From DATKJS01 sp964551995 (lineage in GTDB: Bacteria; Acidobacteriota; Aminicenantia; Aminicenantales; Saccharicenantaceae): DNA of 64,000 bases. The stretch is from positions 186,001-250,000 of the forward strand of contig CAZKFD010000013.1 in the NCBI GenBank assembly GCA_964551995.1, in the 5' to 3' direction. The notes beneath the pieces are model-generated. The model searched no databases, was not told the origin of the DNA, and was given only the letters and a program-made list of their open reading frames with translations. The position numbers and the translations under genes were made by a program. Positions 50,935-59,281 of the stretch are shown here, one piece after another (position 1 is the stretch's first letter; every line of letters starts with the position of its first letter).

Positions 50935-50955
50935 AGCGGATATTTCCATGCATTT

Positions 50956-50968
50956 TGACATAATGTCA
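50956..50968 (+). promoter_or_regulatory. Palindrome downstream of the gdhA promoter
   Basis: TGACAT-A-ATGTCA is a perfect 13-bp dyad, about 22 bp past the -10 box. It is a candidate operator. It does not match FNR, CRP or Rex consensus sequences closely. Confidence 0.4.
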
Positions 50969-51070
50969 GGGTGGCAGCAAACGGTTAGTTTCTGAGGAGA
51001 AAATCGAGAGCGACCGGGGTTCAAGAAGGCTTTCGATATCGGCATACATGATCGCAGCGACCGGGAGTGG

Positions 51071-51092
51071 TTTCAATATCGCCATATTGAAA
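51071..51092 (+). promoter_or_regulatory. Inverted repeat next to the gdhA ribosome binding site
   Basis: TTTCAATAT-CGCC-ATATTGAAA is a perfect 9-bp stem with a 4-nt loop, ending about 25 bp before ATG 51118. It could be an operator or an RNA hairpin near the AAAGGAGA site. GCGACCGGG also occurs twice (near 51011 and 51057) in this leader. Confidence 0.45.
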
Positions 51093-51117
51093 TAAATCTT
51101 AAATCAAAGAAAGGAGA

Positions 51118-52476
51118 ATGGACTTGGCGGTAAAGGATGTTTCCACGAAAGTTTCCGCATTCATGCAGAAGATCATTGCCAAGAACCCCGGCGAAACGGA
51201 GTTCCACCAGGCAGTGAAGGAAGTTGCGGAATCTCTGATGCCTTTCCTAGAGGAAAACCCGAAGTACCAGGAGGCGAAGATCCTGGAGAGGATCGCCGAA
51301 CCGGAACGCGTGATCATGTTCCGCGTCCCCTGGATGGACGACAAAGGGGAGATCCAGGTCAACCGGGGCTACCGCATCCAGATGAACAGCGCGATCGGCC
51401 CCTACAAAGGCGGCCTCCGCTTCCACTCCACGGTGAACTTGGGCATCCTGAAGTTCCTCGCCTTCGAGCAGGTATTCAAGAACGCCCTGACGACGCTCCC
51501 CATGGGCGCCGGGAAGGGCGGGTCGGACTTCGATCCCAAGGGAAAGTCCGACAACGAGGTCATGAGGTTCTGCCAGAGCTTCATGACGGAACTCTACAGG
51601 CATATCGGCCCCAACACCGACGTTCCTGCGGGCGACATCGGGGTCGGTGGCCGGGAGATCGGATTCCTCTACGGCCAGTACAGAAAGATCCGCGACGAAG
51701 TGACGGGTGTCTTCACGGGCAAGGGCCTGACCTGGGGCGGTAGCCTGATCCGTCCGGAAGCGACCGGTTACGGGTGCGTGTATTTCGTCGATGAGATCCT
51801 GAAGCTCAAGGGCGATTCCATCAAGGGCAAGATCTGCGCCGTCTCCGGCTCGGGCAACGTCGCCCAGTACACCGTGGAGAAGATCAACCAGCTCGGCGGC
51901 AAGGTCGTCACCCTGTCGGATTCGAACGGTTACATCCACGATGCTGCCGGCGTCGATGCCAAGAAACTGGCCTTCGTTCTTGAGCTGAAGAACGTCCGGC
52001 GCGGCCGCATCCAGGAATATGCGAAGAAATTCGGCGCCGAGTACGTCGCGGGCAAGCGCCCCTGGGGCGTGAAATGCGACGTCGCGTTCCCTTCGGCCGT
52101 GCAGAACGAGATCAGCGCCGAAGACGCCAAGACGCTGGTCAAGAACGGCTGCAAGGCCGTCGGGGAAGGGGCGAACATGCCCACGACCCTCGAAGGGACC
52201 GAGGTCTTTCTGAACGCCAAGATTCTCTTTGCCCCCGGCAAGGCGGCGAACGCCGGCGGTGTCGCGACCTCGGGCCTGGAGATGTGTCAGAATTCCATGA
52301 GGCTCTCCTGGACCCGCGAGGAAGTCGACATGAGGCTGCACGGCATCATGAAGGCGATCCATGAGCAGTGCGTGAAGTACGGCAAGGAAGGCAACTGGGT
52401 GAACTACGTGAAGGGCGCCAATATCGGCGGCTTCATCAAGGTCGCCGACGCCATGCTCGAGCAGGGTCTGGTTTAA
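51118..52476 (+). CDS. gdhA: Glutamate dehydrogenase
   Basis: Interconverts 2-oxoglutarate, ammonia and NAD(P)H with glutamate. The 452-residue hexameric (type I) enzyme has the substrate region IGPYKGGLRFHSTVN, the catalytic lysine in PMGAGKGGSDFDPKGK, NTDVPAGDIGVGGREIG and the nucleotide-binding VSGSGNVAQYTVEK. The subfamily with KGGSDFDPKGKSD is usually NADPH-specific. The ATG is preceded by AAAGGAGA. A strong terminator follows, so the gene is monocistronic. Its codon use looks highly optimised relative to neighbours. Confidence 0.96.
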   Translation: MDLAVKDVSTKVSAFMQKIIAKNPGETEFHQAVKEVAESLMPFLEENPKYQEAKILERIAEPERVIMFRVPWMDDKGEIQVNRGYRIQMNSAIGPYKGGLRFHSTVNLGILKFLAFEQVFKNALTTLPMGAGKGGSDFDPKGKSDNEVMRFCQSFMTELYRHIGPNTDVPAGDIGVGGREIGFLYGQYRKIRDEVTGVFTGKGLTWGGSLIRPEATGYGCVYFVDEILKLKGDSIKGKICAVSGSGNVAQYTVEKINQLGGKVVTLSDSNGYIHDAAGVDAKKLAFVLELKNVRRGRIQEYAKKFGAEYVAGKRPWGVKCDVAFPSAVQNEISAEDAKTLVKNGCKAVGEGANMPTTLEGTEVFLNAKILFAPGKAANAGGVATSGLEMCQNSMRLSWTREEVDMRLHGIMKAIHEQCVKYGKEGNWVNYVKGANIGGFIKVADAMLEQGLV

Positions 52477-52497
52477 TCGAGCGTACGCCGTTTCGGG

Positions 52498-52536
52498 AAG
52501 GGTACCTGTCCGTGGGACAGGTACCCTTTTTTATTT
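52498..52536 (+). terminator. Intrinsic terminator of gdhA
   Basis: AAGGGTACCTGTCC (52498-52511), loop GTG, and GGACAGGTACCCTT (52515-52528) form a perfect 14-bp stem followed by TTTTTTATTT. This is the clearest Rho-independent terminator in the window. Confidence 0.92.
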
Positions 52537-52606
52537 CCGGGTTGATTCTTGGGATTGGCTCCTGCACCGGTTCGGTCTGACCCGCGGCCGTGCGGGAAGC
52601 GGCCCC

Positions 52607-52999
52607 TCAGTACAGCGTCTCGCTGCCGACCGCGAGGGCGTATTCGCGGACGATCTGGCCGCCGAGAACGTGCTGGATGAAGATCCGACGGATCTTTTCG
52701 GGCGCCAGGTCGATGTACTTGACAGGGGGCTGGTCCTTGAGCTCCACGGTGACCATCGGCTCCCGGTTGCAGAGCCCGGCGCAACCGGACGTCGCCACGA
52801 TCACATCCTTGACCTCGCTCTTCTCTATCTCGTCAAGGAGCGCGTCCATGATTTCCCGGGCGCCGGCGGCGATCCCGCACGTCCCCATATGGACCGTGAT
52901 CTTGGCTCGGCCTTCGCTCTCCCGGATGGTCGTCAGAGAGCGCGTCCGTTCCCGGATCTTCGCCAGGTCCTGGATGCGGAGCTTCTTCTTTTGGTCCAT
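52607..52999 (-). CDS. Thioredoxin-like [2Fe-2S] ferredoxin (NuoE/HymA-like)
   Basis: A 130-residue protein. The segment KITVHMGTCGIAAGA and SGCAGLCNREPMVTVEL give the three or four cysteines of the thioredoxin-fold [2Fe-2S] family seen in NuoE, HndA and the small subunits of bifurcating hydrogenases. An N-terminal helical region (1-35) precedes it. As a lone subunit it probably shuttles electrons to an NAD- or ferredoxin-linked partner encoded elsewhere or nearby. It is divergent from the decarboxylase genes. Confidence 0.85.
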   Translation of the reverse strand: MDQKKKLRIQDLAKIRERTRSLTTIRESEGRAKITVHMGTCGIAAGAREIMDALLDEIEKSEVKDVIVATSGCAGLCNREPMVTVELKDQPPVKYIDLAPEKIRRIFIQHVLGGQIVREYALAVGSETLY

Positions 53000-53054
53000 C
53001 GACGTTCCTCTCCTCTTTTGTATAATGTAGCATAACCGTCAAGAGCGGAGCTTC

Positions 53055-53083
53055 TTGACAGCTCCGGAGGCCGGAGTTAGATT
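53055..53083 (+). promoter_or_regulatory. Promoter of the ThDP decarboxylase pair
   Basis: TTGACA (53055-53060) and TAGATT (53078-53083) are separated by 17 bp, about 84 bp upstream of ATG 53167. The divergent [2Fe-2S] gene has no clear promoter in this 167-bp gap, though TATA-rich bases occur near 53020. Confidence 0.5.
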
Positions 53084-53166
53084 CTTGGCCATGAAGCTTA
53101 GACTTGACGCCGGGTTTGCGGGCCCTTCCGCTGTCCGGGCGTGATCCCGTTCCGGGAGGTCTCAGG

Positions 53167-53709
53167 ATGACGCTGAGCGCGAGGTCCGTCCTCGAGGAGC
53201 TGAAGGCCTGCGGGGCGACATTCTGCGTCGGCTTGGCGGACACGGCGCTGAGCCCGCTCGCGGCCCTTCTCGAGAACGATCCGTCAGTGAGGTTCGTGCC
53301 CGTAACCCGGGAAGGGGAGGCGTTTGCCCTGGCGTCAGGATTGTGGGTCGGCGGGCAGAACCCGGTCATCCTGGCCCAAAACACCGGCCTGCTCGAGAGC
53401 GGCGACGGCCTCAGGGGGACGGTCCAGCGGATGCGTGTCCCCGTCCTCTGTCTGATCACGTATCGGGGGTATTCGAGTCTGGCCGCCAAAGACGCCCCTG
53501 CGCCCTCCCGGCCACGCGTTCCGGATGACTTCAGCCGGCCCAGCCTGGACTCGGCGGCCCTCATCACCGAGCCGACCCTAAGCGCCTGGGGCGTCCCCTT
53601 CGGCTTCCTGAAATCCAACGCCGATCTCCCTAAAATCCGGAAATTTTTCAGGCTCGCCCGGAGGGAATCGCGGGCCGCGGCCCTTCTCGTGACGAAGAAC
53701 ATGACGTGA
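53167..53709 (+). CDS. ThDP-dependent decarboxylase alpha subunit (sulfopyruvate/phosphonopyruvate decarboxylase type)
   Basis: A 180-residue protein equal to the pyrimidine-binding half of a ThDP enzyme. The RFVPVTREGEAFALASGLWV segment holds the activating Glu, and VILAQNTGLLESGDGLRGTV matches the alpha subunit of sulfopyruvate decarboxylase (ComD) and the N half of phosphonopyruvate decarboxylase. The beta subunit follows 18 bp later. The substrate is not determined by sequence; a 2-oxo acid with an anionic 3-substituent is typical. Confidence 0.82.
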   Translation: MTLSARSVLEELKACGATFCVGLADTALSPLAALLENDPSVRFVPVTREGEAFALASGLWVGGQNPVILAQNTGLLESGDGLRGTVQRMRVPVLCLITYRGYSSLAAKDAPAPSRPRVPDDFSRPSLDSAALITEPTLSAWGVPFGFLKSNADLPKIRKFFRLARRESRAAALLVTKNMT

Positions 53710-53727
53710 GACGGTCGGACGGGCACG

Positions 53728-54360
53728 ATGCTCACCAAGGCTCAACTGCTCAAGCCCCTCGCGCGGCACCGCGGCTCGGCCGTCGTCGTGACCTGCATGA
53801 GCGTGACCCGGCCCTGGGGGCGGTATTCGTCGAGCGAGCTGGATTTTGCCTCGGCCGACAGCGCGATGGGCCATACGGCCGACTTCGCGCTCGGAATCGC
53901 CCTGGCCCAGCCCCGGCGCAAGGTCATTTGCCTGAACGGAGATGGGAGCATGCTGATGACGCTCGGCACGCTGGCTACGGCGGTAGGAGCGCGGGCCGCG
54001 AACTTTGTCCTCTTCGTCATCCAAAACGAGACCTACGAGCTGACCGGAAACCAGCCGATCCCGGCCGCGGGGCGCATCGACTTTGCCCAGCTGGCGTGGG
54101 GCGCCGGATTTCCCCGGGTCCACTCTTTCGAGGATCGCGGTGAGTACGAAAAGCGGCTGCCGGACGTTCTCGCTGAAGAGGGCCCAGTGTTCGTCGCCGT
54201 CCGGGTGAAAAGGGGCTCGGAGGGTCCCATCAGCCGGAGCGGGAAGGAGTTCTCCCGTTATCTTCAGGTGTCCATCGCCGAATCCGCCCATCGTCTCAGG
54301 AAGGTCCTCGCCTCCTCGTCGCCCCGCCGTCGCGGCTCCCGGCCGGGCGGCCTCGAGTGA
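53728..54360 (+). CDS. ThDP-dependent decarboxylase beta subunit
   Basis: A 210-residue protein with the ThDP pyrophosphate-binding half: GDGSMLMTLGTLATAVGA with the Asn of VIQNETYELTG following, the classical GDG-N motif. An ASADSAMGHTADFALGIALA segment matches the beta subunit of sulfopyruvate decarboxylase (ComE). The two chains must combine to form an active site. Neither coenzyme M genes nor phosphonate genes are present in the window. Confidence 0.82.
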   Translation: MLTKAQLLKPLARHRGSAVVVTCMSVTRPWGRYSSSELDFASADSAMGHTADFALGIALAQPRRKVICLNGDGSMLMTLGTLATAVGARAANFVLFVIQNETYELTGNQPIPAAGRIDFAQLAWGAGFPRVHSFEDRGEYEKRLPDVLAEEGPVFVAVRVKRGSEGPISRSGKEFSRYLQVSIAESAHRLRKVLASSSPRRRGSRPGGLE

Positions 54361-54441
54361 GATCCCCCGGCGGCCCGTTTTTTGCCGGAACATGTTGCCG
54401 CGCAAAGAGATAGGCTGGGGGGCCGCGTTCTCGATCAAGAG

Positions 54442-54471
54442 TTGACCCGTTTCGAGGTCTTGAGGTATACT
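54442..54471 (+). promoter_or_regulatory. Promoter of the redox-sensor/nfnAB operon
   Basis: TTGACC (54442-54447) and TATACT (54466-54471) are separated by 18 bp. The leader of about 125 nt contains the palindrome CGCCTCGAGGCG near 54510. The 54361-54441 stretch shows no gene. Confidence 0.6.
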
Positions 54472-54603
54472 AAAATGTTGTCGCGCATGATTTTTGAAAA
54501 ATCCTATCGCCTCGAGGCGCGATTCGTTAAAACGAGAGGCGCACACTGTTCGCTGGAGGGGGCGGCCGTCTCCAGGCTGAGAATGGCAACGAAGTTGTGA
54601 ACC

Positions 54604-55296
54604 ATGGCTGAAAAGACGACGTTTTTCATCCGCGTCTATTGCCCCGAGCTTCAGGCGATGATCGTCCCTGGGGAATGGACGGACTGCCCTTACTTCAGGG
54701 GCCAGAAACTGGACATGTCCAACACCGAGGACGCGATCAAGCAGGTCTTCCGCTGCCACGTGCAATGCGATTGCAAGGTCCAATATCAATATTACGAAGG
54801 GGGCCGGCTCGTCGAGAAAGTGGTGGAATCGGTCGAAGATCAGGAGAGCCTCCGCCGGATCCTTTCCCTGGCGGCGAAGCCGTCGGGCAAAAAAGACGGG
54901 TCCAAGAAAAAGATCCTGCTCATCGACGACGATCTCGATTTCCTGGAGATGCACTCGGCCGTACTGGAGAACCGCGGATACCAGGTGGCCACGGCCCGGA
55001 GCTCCAAAGAGGGCCTGGAAAAGCTGGACGCCGTCCGGCCGGACGTCATCGTCCTGGACGTCATGATGGAACGGTTCGATTCCGGCTTCAGCGCCTGCAG
55101 GAAGATCAAAGAGGCGCACCCTGAAATCCGGGTTATCCTGCTCACTTCGATCGGGAGCCAGACCGGTCTCGAGTTCTCGTCCAACGACGACATCCTGAAA
55201 GAGACCCGCGCCGACGCCCTGCTCGACAAGCCGGTGAGCCCGAAGGTCTTCATCGAGGAGATTGAAAAGCAGGCTGGCTCGACGAAGAGCCGCTGA
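54604..55296 (+). CDS. Response regulator with a cysteine-rich N-terminal domain
   Basis: A 230-residue protein. Residues 1-92 form an unrecognised domain with Cys13, 28, 51, 55 and 57, the last three as C-x3-C-x-C, which could bind a metal or Fe-S cluster. Residues 103-225 are a receiver with DDD at 108-110 and the phospho-acceptor Asp152 in VLDVMMERFDSGFSA. It has no DNA-binding output domain. It is the first gene of an operon whose next product is a hydrogenase-like histidine kinase. Confidence 0.82.
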   Translation: MAEKTTFFIRVYCPELQAMIVPGEWTDCPYFRGQKLDMSNTEDAIKQVFRCHVQCDCKVQYQYYEGGRLVEKVVESVEDQESLRRILSLAAKPSGKKDGSKKKILLIDDDLDFLEMHSAVLENRGYQVATARSSKEGLEKLDAVRPDVIVLDVMMERFDSGFSACRKIKEAHPEIRVILLTSIGSQTGLEFSSNDDILKETRADALLDKPVSPKVFIEEIEKQAGSTKSR

Positions 55297-55312
55297 GGGC
55301 TTTCCGACTTCC

Positions 55313-57400
55313 ATGGATCTTCTGAGCATCTCAGAATCGAAATGCCGTCGCTGCTACCGTTGCGTCCGGGAATGCCCGACGAACGCCCTGAAGATCGATC
55401 ACGGCAAGGTCAAGCGGATCACGAGCCGCTGCGTCTACTGCGGGCTTTGCTACAAGAATTGTCCGCATGAAGCGATCATCGCCCACACCAACATCGAGCA
55501 CATTCTGGAGCTCTTGGCTTCCAGGGAGAAGGTCGTCATCTGCCTCGACCCGACATTCCCCGCCGTCCTGGACAAAGGGACGCCCCATCAACTGGTGACG
55601 GCCCTGAAGAAGATGGGATTCTACGAGGTCTGGGAATCGGCCGTGGGCGGGGAGATGGTCACGCGGGCCTACAATCTCTGGATGCGGGAGAACGGACAGA
55701 CGCCCTGGATCTCCTCTTTTTGCCCGTCGCTGGTCAGCTATATCGAGAAGTTTGCCCCCCAGCTGACCGACGAGCTCGTCCCGATCGTCTCGCCCATGGT
55801 CGCGTGCGGCATAGCCGTCAAGCGGCTCCGGGGCCCCGAAACGCGGGTCGTGTTCGTCGGATCGTGCATCTCCCGGATCCTGGAGCGCATGCACCCCGCC
55901 GTCCGGCCCTATATCGACGGCGTCCTGATTTACCACGACCTTCGCGACCTGTTTAAGGCCACGGGCATTGACCGCGAGGCGGAGGAGCCGTCCGAGTTCG
56001 ATGGCCCGCGCGGCGCGGCGGGCCGGATCATGGGCATCTCGGGGAGCATGAGCCAGAGCATCGGGTTCGAACAGGATCTCCTCAACCTGGACTATGTCGT
56101 CGAGGCCGGAGCCCAGGAAGCCATGCGGGCCATCCGGCAGCACCGTGATGGGCAAATCCGTTCGCGGTTTCTGGATCTGCTGTTCTGCAAGGGTTGCATC
56201 AACGGGCCGATCGTCGACAAGAATATCTCCGGCCCGAGCCGGAGGCAGATCATCATCGATTATATGCGGGCCGAGGACGCGCGGGGACTTCCGTCGGCGG
56301 CGCCGGAGGAGAACATTCTCTCGGAGACGGACCTGAGGAGAGCGTTTGCCGCCTCTCCCGTCGGCCTGCCGGAGCCCAGGGAGGAAGAGATCCGTGCGGT
56401 CCTGGCCCAATTGGGGAAGGCTTACCCCGGGGAGAACCTGGACTGCGGCGCCTGCGGCTACAACTCGTGTTGGGAGAAAGCCAGGGCCGTTGTCCAGGGC
56501 CTGGCCGAAATGGAGATGTGTCCCCATTATCTCCTTCAAAGGCTCCAGGGCCTCTATTCGCGGCTCGAGAAGTCCCACCAGCAGCTGAAGATCTCCCACG
56601 AGCAGCTGGAGAGCGCCCAGCGGCAGCTCATCCAGACCGAGAAGATGGCCTCCCTCGGCCAGCTGGCCGCCGGCGTCGCGCACGAGCTGAACAACCCGCT
56701 CGGGACGATTATGATGTTCAGCCGCATCCTGCAGAAGGAGCTGACCCCCAACGAACAGTGGCAGAAGGACCTCAGCCTCGTCGTCCAGGAGGCCGACCGA
56801 GCGGCGAAGATCGTCAAGGACCTTCTCAGCTTTTCCCGCGAAACGAAGATCAAGCCGGGCCTGGTCAACATCAACAGCGTCCTCGAGGAGGCCCTGTCTC
56901 TGTTGGTCAAACAGTCCCTCTTTCACAACATCCAGGTCGTCCGGCGGCTCGATGCGTCCCTGCCGAACACCTTCGCCGATCCGGATCTTCTCAAACAGGT
57001 TTTCTTGAATATCATCCTCAACGCGGCCCAGGCCATGGACGGGAAAGGGACGCTGACCCTCGAGACCATCAACCTCGAGAGCGGCAAGGGCATCGAGATC
57101 AGGATCCAGGACACGGGCAAGGGCATCTCCGAGGAACACATGCCCCGGCTCTTCGACCCGTTCTTCACCACGAAAGAGAAGGGCACGGGGCTGGGGCTGT
57201 CGCTCGTGTATAGCATCATTTCCAAGCACAAGGGAGCGGTTCATGCCGAAAGCCGGGTCGGAGAGGGAGCCACCTTCATCATCGACCTCCCTGTGCTCGG
57301 CCAGGAGGAATGGTTCAAAGCCGAGAACTTGGCCGCGGAGGCGAAGCCCGGCCCGGAAGGAAAATACGATGGAGCCCAAGGGAAAGATCTTATTGGTTGA
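55313..57400 (+). CDS. Ferredoxin / [FeFe]-hydrogenase-like / histidine kinase fusion (putative H2 or redox sensor)
   Basis: In 695 residues: a 2[4Fe-4S] ferredoxin (Cys11, 14, 17, 21 and 40, 43, 46, 50), a [FeFe]-hydrogenase-like H-cluster domain (about 70-330), a Fis-type four-cysteine Fe-S motif (Cys378, 381, 386, 403), a coiled coil (410-445) and a histidine kinase (His457 in AGVAHELNNPLG, N box NIILNAAQAM, G boxes DTGKGI and GTGLGLS). The H-cluster motifs are altered: SSFCP for TSCCP, GSCISRILE for the MPCxxK loop, and FCKGCINGP for the ACPGGC loop. The proton-relay Cys is Phe136, which suggests sensing rather than catalysis. ATG 55313 excludes a spurious 17-residue extension. Confidence 0.9.
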   Translation: MDLLSISESKCRRCYRCVRECPTNALKIDHGKVKRITSRCVYCGLCYKNCPHEAIIAHTNIEHILELLASREKVVICLDPTFPAVLDKGTPHQLVTALKKMGFYEVWESAVGGEMVTRAYNLWMRENGQTPWISSFCPSLVSYIEKFAPQLTDELVPIVSPMVACGIAVKRLRGPETRVVFVGSCISRILERMHPAVRPYIDGVLIYHDLRDLFKATGIDREAEEPSEFDGPRGAAGRIMGISGSMSQSIGFEQDLLNLDYVVEAGAQEAMRAIRQHRDGQIRSRFLDLLFCKGCINGPIVDKNISGPSRRQIIIDYMRAEDARGLPSAAPEENILSETDLRRAFAASPVGLPEPREEEIRAVLAQLGKAYPGENLDCGACGYNSCWEKARAVVQGLAEMEMCPHYLLQRLQGLYSRLEKSHQQLKISHEQLESAQRQLIQTEKMASLGQLAAGVAHELNNPLGTIMMFSRILQKELTPNEQWQKDLSLVVQEADRAAKIVKDLLSFSRETKIKPGLVNINSVLEEALSLLVKQSLFHNIQVVRRLDASLPNTFADPDLLKQVFLNIILNAAQAMDGKGTLTLETINLESGKGIEIRIQDTGKGISEEHMPRLFDPFFTTKEKGTGLGLSLVYSIISKHKGAVHAESRVGEGATFIIDLPVLGQEEWFKAENLAAEAKPGPEGKYDGAQGKDLIG

Positions 57401-57770
57401 CGACGACCAGGATTTCCTCGAGATGCACAAGGCCGTGCTGAAGAACCACGGCTACGAGGTCATCACGGCAACGAACGGCCGGGAGGGCTTGGAACGCGTC
57501 CGGGCCGAGATGCCGGACCTGATCATCCTGGACCTGATGATGGAAAAGCACGACGCGGGGTTCTCGTTCACCAAGCAGATCAAGACGGACCCGCTGTTCA
57601 AAGCCATCCCCATCCTGATGGTAACGTCCGTGGCCGAAGCGACCGGCTACCGCTTTTCCCTGCAGGAGGACGGGTACTGGATGAAGACCGATGATTTTCT
57701 CGATAAGCCGGTCATGCCGGAGGTCCTCGTGGGAAGGGTCGAGAAACTCCTGGCGGAGAAAAGGGGTTGA
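57369..57770 (+). CDS. Single-domain response regulator
   Basis: A 133-residue receiver alone. DDD at 11-13, phospho-acceptor Asp55 in ILDLMMEKHDAGFS, Thr in VTSVAEATG and Lys in DKPVMPEVL are conserved. Its DLMMEKxDAGFS loop is closely similar to that of the receiver at 54604, suggesting the two are paralogues serving the same kinase. It overlaps the sensor kinase by 32 nt and has no output domain, so it is likely a phosphorelay intermediate. Confidence 0.9.
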   Translation: MEPKGKILLVDDDQDFLEMHKAVLKNHGYEVITATNGREGLERVRAEMPDLIILDLMMEKHDAGFSFTKQIKTDPLFKAIPILMVTSVAEATGYRFSLQEDGYWMKTDDFLDKPVMPEVLVGRVEKLLAEKRG

Positions 57771-59281
57771 CGTTGGAGACATCGGCAAACATACTGGTTG
57801 TCGACGACGAGATGGGCATCCGCGAGGCCTGCAAGCGGGCCCTCGCCGTCGAGGGGTACGCCGTCGATACGGCCGAAGACGGGAATCAAGGGCTTCAGAA
57901 GATCAAAGGCAAGGCCTACGACCTCATCCTGATGGACCTCATGATGCCCGGCATCGGCGGCCTGGACTTGATCAAGAAGACCAACGACCTCGATCCGGAG
58001 ATCATCATCGTGGTCATCACGGGATACGCGACGATTGAAACAGCGGTCGAGGCGACCAAGCGGGGGGCCTACGACTACCTTCCCAAGCCGTTCACTCCCG
58101 AGACCCTGACGGCCCTCGTCAAGCGCGGGCTGGATAAGCGGGAGCTCCGCCTCGAGGCCCAGAGACTCCATCACGAGCGCGAGCAGAGGCTCCTCGAGCT
58201 CGCCGGGGAGAAGAGCCGGATCCGGACGATCATCGGCTGCATGGGCGACGGCGTCCTGGTGATCAACCTCGAGCGCCGGCTGGTCCTCTGGAACGCCTCT
58301 GCCGTGAAGATGCTGAAGCTCGCCGGAACAGACGAGTGCGGCGCCTCTCTGGATCGCTACGTCAAGAACTCCTCCCTGATCGAATCCGTCGAAAACATCC
58401 TGGCGTCCAGAGAGGGGGCCGTGTCGATGGTCAGCCGGGAGCTCGAGATCGAAGAGCCTAAATCCGTGCTGATGGCCTCCCTGGCCCCCGTCCGGGACGA
58501 ACACGGAGACCTGTTGGGCGCGGTGGCCGTCCTGCGGGATATCACGAAGCTCAAGGAGATCGACAAGATCAAGTCCCAGTTCGTGTCCATGGTCGCCCAC
58601 GAGCTGCGGGCCCCTCTCGCGGCCATCGAGGGCTGGCTCGACGTCGTGATCTCGGGAGAAACCGGCGGGGACAAGGATCTCGAGCGCCGGTGGCTCCAAC
58701 GGGCCAAGGAGCGGTCCGCCTCCCTCCTGGCGATGGTCAGCGACCTTCTTGAGATCAACAAGATCGAGGCCGGCAAGGTCGCCCAGAAGATGGAGCCGGT
58801 CCGCCTGGACCAGATCGTCCGCAGGACCGTCGATTTTCTCAGGCCGGAAGCGGACCGGAGGAAGATCTCGTTTGCGATCGACCTCGCCGACGACCTGCCG
58901 CCGGTCCCGGCCGACCTACGTGACATGGAGAAGCTCTTCACGAACCTGATCAGCAACGCCGTCAAGTACAACGTGGACAACGGCTCCGTTACGGTCAGCG
59001 GCTCCGTCGACGAGAACTACGTTGGCATCCACATCCGGGACACCGGCATCGGGATCGCCGCGGAGGATCTCCCCCGGATCTTCGAGGACTTCTTCCGCGT
59101 GGAGAGCAAGGACACGAGCCAAATCAGCGGAACGGGACTGGGTCTGACGATCGCCAAGAAGATCGTGGACTCCCATTTCGGGCGCATCGAGGTCGAGAGC
59201 CAACCGAACCGGGGCAGCACCTTTTCCGTATATCTCCCGTACCTGAAGCCGAAAAGGACGGGAGTGAAAGCAGAGTCATGA
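57767..59281 (+). CDS. Receiver-PAS-histidine kinase hybrid
   Basis: A 504-residue protein. Residues 1-125 form an NtrC-like receiver (Asp57, ending ETAVEATKRGAYDYLPKPF), followed by a coiled coil, a PAS domain (about 155-265) and a HisKA/HATPase core (His near residue 283 in SMVAHELRAPLA, N box NLISNAVKYN, G boxes DTGIGI and GTGLGLT). With the N-terminal receiver it can accept phosphoryl groups from the upstream kinase. The start is TTG 57767, sharing TTGA with the previous stop; nfnAB begins inside its end. Confidence 0.92.
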   Translation: MTLETSANILVVDDEMGIREACKRALAVEGYAVDTAEDGNQGLQKIKGKAYDLILMDLMMPGIGGLDLIKKTNDLDPEIIIVVITGYATIETAVEATKRGAYDYLPKPFTPETLTALVKRGLDKRELRLEAQRLHHEREQRLLELAGEKSRIRTIIGCMGDGVLVINLERRLVLWNASAVKMLKLAGTDECGASLDRYVKNSSLIESVENILASREGAVSMVSRELEIEEPKSVLMASLAPVRDEHGDLLGAVAVLRDITKLKEIDKIKSQFVSMVAHELRAPLAAIEGWLDVVISGETGGDKDLERRWLQRAKERSASLLAMVSDLLEINKIEAGKVAQKMEPVRLDQIVRRTVDFLRPEADRRKISFAIDLADDLPPVPADLRDMEKLFTNLISNAVKYNVDNGSVTVSGSVDENYVGIHIRDTGIGIAAEDLPRIFEDFFRVESKDTSQISGTGLGLTIAKKIVDSHFGRIEVESQPNRGSTFSVYLPYLKPKRTGVKAES

